From: Luzula sylvatica
Taxonomy: Eukaryota > Streptophyta > Magnoliopsida > Poales > Juncaceae
Length of the DNA: 64,000 nucleotides
Direction: 5' to 3'
Assembly: GCA_946800325.1 (NCBI GenBank)
Contig: OX326956.1
Coordinates: 73,481,087-73,545,086, forward strand
The notes below the pieces were generated by a model. That model worked only from the letters and a program-made list of their open reading frames with translations, was not told the DNA's origin and did no database searches. This document shows positions 21,681 through 34,049 of the stretch, piece by piece (position 1 is the first letter of the stretch; the number at the start of each line of letters is the position of its first letter). A program made the position numbers and the translations under genes.

Positions 21681-24409
21681 AAAAATCGTGCCATTTGGAG
21701 AAAGATTGAGAAAGCCACAATTGGACAATCTTCATATTCAATAATTCAAGAAGAAATTACAAAAAAAACTGTGTTTTTTGTTAATTCGGGTTCAAAATAC
21801 GTAATTTCCCAAATTCGGCCGGGCTGCTGCATTCCTCTCGTCGAGGCGAGCGATTTTGATATAAAGATCGTGCCATTTGGAGAAAGTATGAGAAAGTTAC
21901 AATGTGATAATCTTCATATTCAATAATTCAGGATGAAATTACCAAAAAAACAGTATTTTCTGTTAATTCGGGTTCAAAATACATAATTTCACAAATTCGT
22001 TCGCGATGCTGCATTCCTCTCGTCGAGGCGAGAGATTTTGATATAAAGATCGTGCCATTTGGAGAAAGTATGAGAAAGTTACAATGTGATAATCTTCATA
22101 TTCAATAATTCAGGATGAAATTACCAAAAAAACTGTATTTTCTGTTAATTCGGGTTCAAAATACATAATTTCCCAAATTCGTTCGCGCTGCTGTATTCCT
22201 TTCGTCGGGACGAGCGATTTTGATATAAAAATCGTGCTATTTGGAGAAAGATTGAGAAAGCCACAATTGGACAATCTTCATATTCAATAATTCAAGAAGA
22301 AATTACAAAAAAAACTGTGTTTTTTGTTAATTCGGGTTCAAAATATGTAATTTCCCAAATTCGGCCGCGCTGCTGCATTCCTCTCGTCGAGGCGAGCGAT
22401 TTTGATATAAAGATCGTGCCATTTGGAGAAAGTATGAGAAAGTTACAATGTGATAATCTTCATATTCAATAATTCAGGATGAAATTACCAAAAAAACTGT
22501 ATTTTCTGTTAATTCGGGTTCAAAATACATAATTTCCCAAATTCGTTCGCGCTGCTGTATTCCTCTCGCCGGGGCGAACGATTTTGATATAAAAATCGTG
22601 CCATTTGGAGAAAGATTGAGAAAACCACAATTGGACAACCTTCATATTCAATAATTCAAGATGAAATTACAAAAAAAACTGTGTTTTTTGTTAATTCGGG
22701 TTCAAAATAGGTAATTTCCCAAATTCGGCCGCGATGCTGCATTCCTCTCGTCGAGGCGAGCGATTTTGATATAAAGATCGTGCCATTTGGAGAAAGTATG
22801 AGAAAGTCACAATGTGATAATCTTCATATTCAATAATTCAGGATGAAATTACCAAAAAAACTGTATTTTCTGTTAATTCGGGTTCAAAATACATAATTTC
22901 CCAAATTCGTTCGCGCTGCTGTATTCCTCTCGCCGGGGCGAGCGATTTTGATATAAAAATCGTGCCATTTGGAGAAAGATTGAGAAAGCCACAATTGGAC
23001 AATCTTCATATTCAATAATTCAAGAAGAAATTACAAAAAAAACTGTGTTTTTTGTTAATTCGGGTTCAAAATATGTAATTTCCCAAATTCGGCCGGGCTG
23101 CTGCATTCCTCTCGTCGAGGCGAGCGATTTTGATATAAAGATCGTGCCATTTGGAGAAAGTATGAGAAAGTTACCATGTGATAATCTTCATATTCAATAA
23201 TTCATGATGAAATTACAAAAAAAACTGTATTTTTTTTAATTCGTGTTCAAAATACGTAATTTCCCAAATTCGGCCGCGCTGCTGCATTCCTCTCGTCGAG
23301 GCGGGCGATTTTGATATAAAGATCGTGCCATTTGGAGAAAGTATGAGAAAGTTACAATGTGATAATCTTCATATTCAATAATTCAGGATGAAATTACCAA
23401 AAAAATAGTATTTTCTGTTAATTCGGGTTCAAAATACATAATTTCACAAATTCGTTCGCGCTGCTGTATTCCTCTCGCCGGGGCGAGCGATTTTGATATA
23501 AAAATCGTGCCATTTGGGGAAAGATTGAGAAAGCCACAATTGGACAATCTTCATATTCAATAATTCAAGAAGAAATTACAAAAAAAACTGTGTTTTTTGT
23601 TAATTCGGGTTCAAAATACGTAATTTCCCAAATTCGGCCGCGCTGCTGCATTCCTCTCGTCGAGGCGAGAGATTTTGATATAAAGATCGTGCCATTTGGA
23701 GAAAGTATGAGAAAGTTACAATGTGATAATCTTCATATTCAATAATTCAGGATGAAATTACCAAAAAAACTGTATTTTCTGTTAATTCGGGTTCAAAATA
23801 CATAATTTCCCAAATTCGTTCGCGCTGCTGTATTCCTTTCGCCGGGACGAGCGATTTTGATATAAAAATCGTGCAATTTGGAGAAAGATTGAGAAAACCA
23901 CAATTGGACAACCTTCATATTCAATAATTCAAGATGAAATTACAAAAAAAAATGTGTTTTTTGTTAATTCGGGTTCAAAATAGGTAATTTCCCAAATTCG
24001 GCCGCGCTGCTGCATTCCTCTCGTCGAGGCGAGCGATTTTGATATAAAGATCGTGCCATTTGGAGAAAGTATGAGAAAGTTACAATGTGATAATCTTCAT
24101 ATTCAATAATTCAGGATGAAATTACCAAAAAAACTGTATTTTCTGTTAATTCGGGTTCAAAATACATAATTTCCCAAATTCGTTCGCGCTGCAGTATTCC
24201 TTTCGCCGGGACGAGCGATTTTGATATAAAAATCGTGCTATTTGGAGAAAGATTGAGAAAGCCACAATTGGATAATCTTCATATTCAATAATTCAAGAAG
24301 AAATTACAAAAAAAACTGTGTTTTTTGTTAATTCGGGTTCAAAATACGTAATTTCCCAAATTCGGCCGCGCTGCTGCATTCCTCTCGTCGAGGCGAGCGA
24401 TTTTGATAT
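21681..24409. repeat. Mixed A-B region related to 27.7-29.6 kb
   Basis: Fifteen monomers of alternating A and B with occasional C (GTTACCATG near 23172, with a shortened T-tract near 23229). From 20953 to about 23.6 kb the order of variants recurs at about 26.95-29.6 kb, offset near 6002 bp. CTTTCGTCGGGACGAG lies at 22199 and again at 28201, and ATAGTATT near 23405 and again near 29407. After about 23.6 kb the correspondence breaks. Confidence 0.75.
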
Positions 24410-25318
24410 AAAGATCGTGCCATTTGGAGAAAGTATGAGAAAGTTACAATGTGATAATCTTCATATTCAATAATTCAGGATGAAATTACCAAAAAAACTG
24501 TATTTTCTGTTAATTCGGGTTCAAAATACATAATTTCCCAAATTCGTTCGCGCTGCTGTATTCCTCTCGCCGGGGCGAGCGATTTTGATATAAAAATCGT
24601 GCCATTTGGAGAAAGATTGAGAAAACCACAATTGGACAATCTTCATATTCAATAATTCAAGAAGAAATTACAAAAAAAACTGTGTTTTTTGTTAATTCGG
24701 GTTCAAAATACGTAATTTCCCAAATTCGGCCGGGTTGCTGCATTCCTCTCGTCGAGGCGAGCGATTTTGATATAAAGATCGTGCCATTTGGAGAAAGTAT
24801 GAGAAAGTTACCATGTGATAATCTTCATATTCAATAATTCATGATGAAAATACAAAAAAAACTGTATTTTTTTTAATTCGGGTTCAAAATACGTAATTTC
24901 CCAAACTCGGCCGCGCAGCTGCATTCCTCTCGTCGAGGCGAGCGATTTTGATATAAAGATCGTGCCATTTGGAGAAAGTATGAGAAAGTTACAATGTGAT
25001 AATCTTCATATTCAATAATTCAGGATGAAATTACCAAAAAAATAGTATTTTCTGTTAATTCGGCTTCAAAATACATAATTTCACAAATTCGTTCGCGCTG
25101 CTGTATTCCTCTCGCCGGGGCGAGCGATTTTGATATAAAAATCGTGCCATTTGGGGAAAGATTGAGAAAGCCACAATTGGACAATCTTCATATTCAATAA
25201 TTCAAGAAGAAATTACAAAAAAAACTGTGTTTTTTGTTAATTCGGGTTCAAAATACGTAATTTCCCAAATTCGGCCGCGAGGCTGCATTCCTCTCGTCGA
25301 GGCGAGCGATTTTGATAT
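24410..25318. repeat. 5-mer tandem repeat, copy 1 (909 bp)
   Basis: Five monomers (A, B with GGCCGGGTTGC, C with GATGAAAATAC, A with ATAGTATT and CGGCTTC, B with GGGGAAAG and CCGCGAGGCTGC), repeated in the next 909 bp. The C monomer has a T-run variant of the TTTTTTGTT stretch. GCAGCTGC occurs at 24915. Confidence 0.88.
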
Positions 25319-26227
25319 AAATATCGTGCCATTTGGAGAAAGTATGAGAAAGTTACAATGTGATAATCTTCATATTCAATAATTCAGGATGAAATTACCA
25401 AAAAAACTGTATTTTCTGTTAATTCGGGTTCAAAATACATAATTTCCCAAATTCGTTCGCGCTGCTGTATTCCTCTCGCCGGGGCGAGCGATTTTGATAT
25501 AAAAATCGTGCCATTTGGAGAAAGATTGAGAAAACCACAATTGGACAATCTTCATATTCAATAATTCAAGAAGAAATTACAAAAAAAACTGTGTTTTTTG
25601 TTAATTCGGGTTCAAAATACGTAATTTCCCAAATTCGGCCGGGTTGCTGCATTCCTCTCGTCGAGGCGAGCGATTTTGATATAAAGATCGTGCCATTTGG
25701 AGAAAGTATGAGAAAGTTACCATGTGATAATCTTCATATTCAATAATTCATGATGAAAATACAAAAAAAACTGTATTTTTTTTAATTCGGGTTCAAAATA
25801 CGTAATTTCCCAAACTCGGCCGCGCAGCTGCATTCCTCTCGTCGAGGCGAGCGATTTTGATATAAAGATCGTGCCATTTGGAGAAAGTATGAGAAAGTTA
25901 CAATGTGATAATCTTCATATTCAATAATTCAGGATGAAATTACCAAAAAAATAGTATTTTCTGTTAATTCGGCTTCAAAATACATAATTTCACAAATTCG
26001 TTCGCGCTGCTGTATTCCTCTCGCCGGGGCGAGCGATTTTGATATAAAAATCGTGCCATTTGGGGAAAGATTGAGAAAGCCACAATTGGACAATCTTCAT
26101 ATTCAATAATTCAAGAAGAAATTACAAAAAAAACTGTGTTTTTTGTTAATTCGGGTTCAAAATACGTAATTTCCCAAATTCGGCCGCGAGGCTGCATTCC
26201 TCTCGTCGAGGCGAGCGATTTTGATAT
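25319..26227. repeat. 5-mer tandem repeat, copy 2 (909 bp)
   Basis: Repeats 24410-25318 at an offset of 909 bp, with GCAGCTGC at 25824 and GAGGCTGC at 26188. It begins AAATATCG where copy 1 begins AAAGATCG; the same AAATATCG is found at the start of the following monomer at 26228. The odd number of monomers (5) comes from a C inserted in the A-B alternation. Confidence 0.88.
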
Positions 26228-29200
26228 AAATATCGTGCCATTTGGAGAAAGTATGAGAAAGTTACAATGTGATAATCTTCATATTCAATAATTCAGGATG
26301 AAATTACCAAAAAAACTGTATTTTCTGTTAATTCGGGTTCAAAATACATAATTTCCCAAATTCGTTCGCTCTGCTGTATTCCTCTCGCCGGGGCGAGCCA
26401 TTTTGATATAAAAATCGTGCCATTTGGAGAAAGATTGAGAAAGCCACAATTGGACAATCTTCATATTCAATAATTCAAGAAGAAATTACAAAAAAAACTG
26501 TGTTTTTTGTTAATTCGGGTTCAAAATACGTAATTTCCCAAATTCGGCCGCGCTGCTGCATTCCTCTCGTCGAGGCGAGAGATTTTGATATAAAGATCGT
26601 GCCATTTGGATAAAGTATGAGAAAGTTACAATGTGATAATCTTCATATTCAATAATTCACATGAAATTACCCAAAAAACTGTATTTTCTGTTAATTCGGG
26701 TTCAAAATACATAATTTCCCAAATTCGTTCACGCTGCTGTATTCCTTTCGCCGGGACGAGCGATTTTGATATAAAAATCGTGCCATTTGGAGAAAGTATG
26801 AGAAAGTTACCATGTGATAATCTTCATATTCAATAATTCATGATGAAATTACAAAAAAAACTGTATTTTCTGTTAATTCGGGTTCAAAATACGTAATTTC
26901 CCAAATTCGGCCACGAGGCTGCATTCCTCTCGTCGAGGCGAGCGATTTTGATATAAAGATCGTGCCATTTGGAGAAAGTATGAGAAAGTTACAATGTGAT
27001 AATCTTCATATTCAATAATTCAGGATGAAATTACCAAAAAAACAGTATTTTCTGTTAATTCGGGTTCAAAATACATAATTTCACAAATTCGTTCACGCTG
27101 CTGCATTCCTCTCGTCGAGGCGAGAGATTTTGAAATAAAGATCGTGCCATTTGGAGAAAGTATGAGAAAGTTACAATGTGATAATCTTCATATTCAATAA
27201 TTCAGGATGAAATTACCAAAAAAACTGTATTTTCTGTTAATTCGGGTTCAAAATACATAATTTCCCAAATTCGTTCGGGCTGCTGTATTCCTTTCGCCGA
27301 GACGAGCGATTTTGATATAAAAATCGTGCTATTTGGAGAAAGATTGAGAAAGCCACAATTGGACAATCTTCATATTCAATAATTCAAGAAGAAATTACAA
27401 AAAAAACTGTGTTTTTTGCTAATTCGGGTTCAAAATATGTAATTTCCCAAATTCGGCCGCGCTGCTGCATTCCTCTCGTCGAGGCGAGCGATTTTGATAT
27501 AAAGATCGTGCCATTTGGAGAAAGTATGAGAAAGTTACAATGTGATAATCTTCATATTCAATAATTCAGGATGAAATTACCAAAAAAACTGTATTTTCTG
27601 TTAATTCGGGTTCAAAATACATAATTTCCCAAATTCGTTCGCGCTGCTGTATTCCTCTCGCCGGGGCGAGCGATTTTGATATAAAAATCGTGCCATTTGG
27701 AGAAAGATTGAGAAAGCCACAATTGGACAATCTTCATATTCAATAATTGAAGAAGAAATTACAAAAAAAACTGTGTTTTTTGTTAATTCGGGTTCAAAAT
27801 ACGTAATTTCCCAAATTCGGCCGGGCTGCTGCATTCCTCTCGTCGAGGCGAGCGATTTTGATATAAAGATCGTGCCATTTGGAGAAAGTATGAGAAAGTT
27901 ACAATGTGATAATCTTCATATTCAATAATTCAGGATGAAATTACCAAAAAAACAGTATTTTCTGTTAATTCGGGTTCAAAATACATAATTTCACAAATTC
28001 GTTCGCGATGCTGCATTCCTCTCGTCGAGGCGAGAGATTTTGATATAAAGATCGTGCCATTTGGAGAAAGTATGAGAAAGTTACAATGTGATAATCTTCA
28101 TATTCAATAATTCAGGATGAAATTACCAAAAAAACTGTATTTTCTGTTAATTCGGGTTCAAAATACATAATTTCCCAAATTCGTTCGCGCTGCTGTATTC
28201 CTTTCGTCGGGACGAGCGATTTTGATATAAAAATCGTGCTATTTGGAGAAAGATTGAGAAAGCCACAATTGGACAATCTTCATATTCAATAATTCAAGAA
28301 GAAATTACAAAAAAAACTGTGTTTTTTGTTAATTCGGGTTCAAAATATGTAATTTCCCAAATTCGGCCGCGATGCTGCATTCCTCTCGTCGAGGCGAGCG
28401 ATTTTGATATAAAGATCGTGCCATTTGGAGAAAGTATGAGAAAGTTACAATGTGATAATCTTCATATTCAATAATTCAGGATGAAATTACCAAAAAAACT
28501 GTATTTTCTGTTAATTCGGGTTCAAAATACATAATTTCCCAAATTCGTTCGCGCTGCTGTATTCCTCTCGCCGGGGCGAACGATTTTGATATAAAAATCG
28601 TGCCATTTGGAGAAAGATTGAGAAAACCACAATTGGACAACCTTCATATTCAATAATTCAAGATGAAATTACAAAAAAAACTGTGTTTTTTGTTAATTCG
28701 GGTTCAAAATAGGTAATTTCCCAAATTCGGCCTCGTTGCTGCATTCCTCTCGTCGAGGCGAGCGATTTTGATATAAAGATCGTGCCATTTGGAGAAAGTA
28801 TGAGAAAGTCACAATGTGATAATCTTCATATTCAATAATTCAGGATGAAATTACCAAAAAAACTGTATTTTCTGTTAATTCGGGTTCAAAATACATAATT
28901 TCCCAAATTCGTTCGCGCTGCTGTATTGCTCTCGCCGGGGCGAGCGATTTTGATATAAAAATCGTGCCATTTGGAGAAAGATTGAGAAAGCCACAATTGG
29001 ACAATCTTCATATTCAATAATTCAAGATGAAATTACAAAAAAAACTGTGTTTTTTGTTAATTCGGGTTCAAAATATGTAATTTCCCAAATTCGGCCGGGC
29101 TGCTGCATTCCTCTCGTCGAGGCGAGCGATTTTGATATAAAGATCGTGCCATTTGGAGAAAGTATGACAAAGTTACCATGTGATAATCTTCATATTCAAT

Positions 29201-30774
29201 AATTCATGATGAAATTACAAAAAAAACTGTATTTTTTTTAATTCGGGTTCAAAATACGTAATTTCCCAAATTCGGCCGCGCTGCTGCATTCCTCTCGTCG
29301 AGGCGGGCGATTTTGATATAAAGATCGTGCCATTTGGAGAAAGTATGAGAAAGTTACAATGTGATAATCTTCATATTCAATAATTCAGGATGAAATTACC
29401 AAAAAAATAGTATTTTCTGTTAATTCGGGTTCAAAATACATAATTTCACAAATTCGTTCGCGCTGCTGTATTCCTCTCGCCGGGGCGAGCGATTTTGATA
29501 TAAAAATCGTGCCATTTGGGGAAAGATTGAGAAAGCCACAATTGGACAATCTTCATATTCAATAATTCAAGAAGAAATTACAAAAAAAACTGTGTTTTTT
29601 GTTAATTCGGGTTCAAAATACGTAATTACCCAAATTCGGTCGCGAGGCTGCATTCCTCTCGTCGAGGCGAGCGATTTTGATATAAAGATCGTGCCATTTG
29701 GAGAAAGTATGAGAAAGTTACAATGTGATAATCTTCATATTCAATAATTCAGGATGAAATTACCAAAAAAACTGTATTTTCTGTTAATTCGGGTTCAAAA
29801 TACATAATTTCCCAAATTCGTTCGCGCTGTTGTATTCCTCTCGCCGGGGCGAGCCATTTTGATATAAAAATCGTGCCATTTGGAGAAAGATTGAGAAAGC
29901 CACAATTGGACAATCTTCATATTCAATAATTCAAGAAGAAATTACAAAAAAAACTGTGTTTTTTGTTAATTCGGGTTCAAAATACGTAATTTCCCAAATT
30001 CGGCCGCGCTGCTGCATTCCTCTCGTCGAGGCGAGAGATTTTGATATAAAGATCGTGCCATTTGGAGAAAGTATGAGAAAGTTACAATGTGATAATCTTC
30101 ATATTCAATAATTCACATGAAATTACCAAAAAAACTGTATTTTCTGTTAATTCGGGTTCAAAATAAATAATTTCCCAAATTCGTTCGCGCTGCTGTATTC
30201 CTTTCGCCGGGACGAGCGATTTTGATATAAAAATCGTGCTATTTGGAGAAAGATTGAGAAAGCCACAATTGGACAATCTTCATATTCAATAATTCAAGAA
30301 GAAATTACAAAAAAAACTGTGTTTTTTGTTAATTCGGGTTCAAAATATGTAATTTCCCAAATTCGGCCGCGCTGCTGCATTCCTCTCGTCGAGGCGAGCG
30401 ATTTTGATATAAAGATCGTGCCATTTGGAGAAAGTATGAGAAAGTTACAATGTGATAATCTTCATATTCAATAATTCAGGATGAAATTACCAAAAAAACT
30501 GTATTTTCTGTTAATTCGGGTTCAAAATACATAATTTCCCAAATTCGTTCGCGCTTTTGTATTCCTCTCGCCGGGGCGAGCCATTTTGATATAAAAATCG
30601 TGCCATTTGGAGAAAGATTGAGAAAGCCACAATTGGACAATCTTCATATTCAATAATTCAAGATGAAATTACAAAAAAAAATGTGTTTTTTGTTAATTCG
30701 GGTTCAAAATAGGTAATTTCCCAAATTCGGCCGCGCTGCTGCATTCCTCTCGTCGAGGCGAGCGATTTTGATAT
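25864..30774. repeat. 27-mer tandem duplication, copy 1 (4911 bp)
   Basis: Positions from 25864 recur 4911 bp downstream (27 x 182 minus 3): ATAGTATT with CGGCTTC, GAGGCTGC at 26188 and 31099, TTCGCTCTGCTG near 26365 and 31276, and TTCACATG near 26656 and 31567. The first two monomers overlap copy 2 of the 5-mer. The final two monomers (30411-30774, with GCGCTTTTG and AATGTGTTTTTTG) are not matched in copy 2. Confidence 0.85.
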
Positions 30775-32047
30775 AAAGATCGTGCCATTTGGAGAAAGTA
30801 TGAGAAAGTTACAATGTGATAATCTTCATATTCAATAATTCAGGATGAAATTACCAAAAAAATAGTATTTTCTGTTAATTCGGCTTCAAAATACATAATT
30901 TCACAAATTCGTTCGCGCTGCTGTATTCCTCTCGCCGGGGCGAGCGATTTTGATATAAAAATCGTGCCATTTGGGGAAAGATTGAGAAAGCCACAATTGG
31001 ACAATCTTCATATTCAATAATTCAAGAAGAAATTACAAAAAAAACTGTGTTTTTTGTTAATTCGGGTTCAAAATACGTAATTTCCCAAATTCGGCCGCGA
31101 GGCTGCATTCCTCTCGTCGAGGCGAGCGATTTTGATATAAAGATCGTGCCATTTGGAGAAAGTATGAGAAAGTTACAATGTGATAATCTTCATATTCAAT
31201 AATTCAGGATGAAATTACCAAAAAAACTGTATTTTCTGTAAATTCGGGTTCAAAATACATAATTTCCCAAATTCGTTCGCTCTGCTGTATTCCTCTCGCC
31301 GGGGCGAGCCATTTTGAAATAAAAATCGTGCCATTTGGAGAAAGATTGAGAAAGCCACAATTGGACAATCTTCATATTCAATAATTCAAGAAGAAATTAC
31401 AAAAAAAACTGTGTTTTTTGTTAATTCGGGTTCAAAATACGTAATTTCCCAAATTCGGCCGCGCTGCTGCATTCCTCTCGTCGAGGCGAGAGATTTTGAT
31501 ATAAAGATCGTGCCATTTGGATAAAGTATGAGAAAGTTACAATGTGATAATCTTCATATTCAATAATTCACATGAAATTACCCAAAAAACTGTATTTTCT
31601 GTTAATTCGGGTTCAAAATACATAATTTCCCAAATTCGTTCACGCTGCTGTATTCCTTTCGCCGGGACGAGCGATTTTGATATAAAAATCGTGCCATTTG
31701 GAGAAAGTATGAGAAAGTTACCATGTGATAATCTTCATATTCAATAATTCATGATGAAATTACAAAAAAAACTGTATTTTCTGTTAATTCGGGTTCAAAA
31801 TACGTAATTTCCCAAATTCGGCCACGAGGCTGCATTCCTCTCGTCGAGGCGAGTGATTTTGATATAAAGATCGTGCCATTTGGAGAAAGTATGAGAAAGT
31901 TACAATGTGATAATCTTCATATTCAATAATTCAGGATGAAATTACCAAAAAAACAGTATTTTCTGTTAATTCGGGTTCAAAATACATAATTTCACAAATT
32001 CGTTCACGATGCTGCATTCCTCTCGTCGAGGCGAGAGATTTTGAAAT

Positions 32048-32411
32048 AAAGATCGTGCCATTTGGAGAAAGTATGAGAAAGTTACAATGTGATAATCTTC
32101 ATATTCAATAATTCAGGATGAAATTACCAAAAAAACTGTATTTTCTGTTAATTCGGGTTCAAAATACATAATTTCCCAAATTCGTTCGGGCTGCTGTATT
32201 CCTTTCGCCGAGACGAGCGATTTTGATATAAAAATCGTGCTATTTGGAGAAAGATTGAGAAAGCCACAATTGGACAATCTTCATATTCAATAATTCAAGA
32301 AGAAATTACAAAAAAAACTGTGTTTTTTGTTAATTCGGGTTCAAAATATGTAATTTCCCAAATTCGGCCGCGCTGCTGTATTCCTCTCGTCGAGGCGAGC
32401 GATTTTGATAT
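32048..32411. repeat. Duplicated A-B dimer, copy 1 (364 bp)
   Basis: The dimer with CGTTCGGGCTGC at 32183 and TTTCGCCGAGACGAG is followed at once by a second copy with the same marks. In the homologous earlier block (about 27.14-27.5 kb) this dimer occurs once, so the expansion happened after the 27-mer duplication or was lost from copy 1. Confidence 0.85.
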
Positions 32412-32775
32412 AAAGATCGTGCCATTTGGAGAAAGTATGAGAAAGTTACAATGTGATAATCTTCATATTCAATAATTCAGGATGAAATTACCAAAAAAAC
32501 TGTATTTTCTGTTAATTCGGGTTCAAAATATATAATTTCCCAAATTCGTTCGGGCTGCTGTATTCCTTTCGCCGAGACGAGCGATTTTGATATAAAAATC
32601 GTGCTATTTGGAGAAAGATTGAGAAAGCCACAATTGGACAATCTTCATATTCAATAATTCAAGAAGAAATTACAAAAAAAACTGTGTTTTTTGTTAATTC
32701 GGGTTCAAAATATGTAATTTCCCAAATTCGGCCGCGCTGCTGCATTCCTCTCGTCGAGGCGAGCGATTTTGATAT
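32412..32775. repeat. Duplicated A-B dimer, copy 2 (364 bp)
   Basis: Copy of 32048-32411 with CGTTCGGGCTGC at 32547, exactly 364 bp later. It differs at AAAATATATAATTTCC near 32525, where copy 1 reads AAAATACATAATTTCC. It is the smallest recent expansion step seen in the window. Confidence 0.85.
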
Positions 32776-32957
32776 AAAGATCGTGCCATTTGGAGAAAGT
32801 ATGAGAAAGTTACAATGTGATAATCTTCATATTCAATAATTCAGGATGAAATTACCAAAAAAACTGTATTTTCTGTTAATTCGGGTTCAAAATACATAAT
32901 TTCCCAAATTCGTTCGCGCTGCTGTATTCCTCTCGCCGGGGCGAGCGATTTTGATAT
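32776..32957 (+). repeat. Type A monomer, representative copy
   Basis: Type A is recognised by AAAGATCGTGCC at its start, GTATGAGAAAGTTACAATG, CAGGATGAAATTACC, a TATTTTCTGTTAA stretch, CATAATTTCCC, GTTCGCGCTGCTGTATTCC and the perfect dyad CTCGCCGGGGCGAG. It normally alternates with type B. Its phase (start at AAAGATC) is my arbitrary choice. Common subvariants carry TTTCGCCGGGACGAG in the island, CAATAAAACTG in the A-tract, or ACAGTATT/ATAGTATT with TTTCACAAATTCG. Confidence 0.95.
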
Positions 32958-34049
32958 AAAAATCGTGCCATTTGGAGAAAGATTGAGAAAGCCACAATTG
33001 GACAATCTTCATATTCAATAATTCAAGAAGAAATTACAAAAAAAACTGTGTTTTTTGTTAATTCGGGTTCAAAATACGTAATTTCCCAAATTCGGCCGGG
33101 CTGCTGCATTCCTCTCGTCGAGGCGAGCGATTTTGATATAAAGATCGTGCCATTTGGAGAAAGTATGAGAAAGTTACAATGTGATAATCTTCATATTCAA
33201 TAATTCAGGATGAAATTACCAAAAAAACAGTATTTTCTGTTAATTCGGGTTCAAAATACATAATTTCACAAATTCGTTCGCGATGCTGCATTCCTCTCGT
33301 CGAGGCGAGAGATTTTGATATAAAGATCGTGCCATTTGGAGAAAGTATGAGAAAGTTACAATGTGATAATCTTCATATTCAATAATTCAGGATGAAATTA
33401 CCAAAAAAACTGTATTTTCTGTTAATTCGGGTTAAAAATACATAATTTCCCAAATTCGTTCGCGCTGCTGTATTCCTTTCGTCGGGACGAGCGATTTTGA
33501 TATAAAAATCGTGCTATTTGGAGAAAGATTGAGAAAGCCACAATTGGACAATCTTCATATTCAATAATTCAAGAAGAAATTACAAAAAAAACTGTGTTTT
33601 TTGTTAATTCGGGTTCAAAATATGTAATTTCCCAAATTCGGCCGCGCTGCTGCATTCCTCTCGTCGAGGCGAGCGATTTTGATATAAAGATCGTGCCATT
33701 TGGAGAAAGTATGAGAAAGTTACAATGTGATAATCTTCATATTCAATAATTCAGGATGAAATTACCAAAAAAACTGTATTTTCTGTTAATTCGGGTTCAA
33801 AATACATAATTTCCCAAATTCGTTCGCGCTGCTGTATTCCTCTCGCCGGGGCGAACGATTTTGATATAAAAATCGTGCCATTTGGAGAAAGATTGAGAAA
33901 ACCACAATTGGACAACCTTCATATTCAATAATTCAAGATGAAATTACAAAAAAAACTGTGATTTTTGTTAATTCGGGTTCAAAATAGGTAATTTCCCAAA
34001 TTCGGCCTCGTTGCTGCATTCCTCTCGTCGAGGCGAGCGATTTTGATAT

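Noticed and set aside
26633..26836. 67-codon open frame on the + strand, with copies at 31544, 35364, 37364 and 39184
   Set aside because: It runs across one satellite monomer and ends in the next. It stays open because these copies carry TTCACATG in place of TTCAGGATG, a one-base length change that shifts frame past a stop. Copies recur only because the HOR block recurs; there is no sign of a ribosome site, codon bias or separate conservation.
27601..27834. 77-codon open frame on the - strand
   Set aside because: Longest frame supplied by the array, still under one and a half monomers. It depends on a single change (AATTGAAG near 27746) and has no protein-like features.
30082..30276. 64-codon open frame on the - strand, with copies at 35357, 37357 and 39177
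   Set aside because: Reverse-strand reading of the same TTCACATG monomers. It overlaps the + strand frame almost fully, as expected of repeat-derived open frames.
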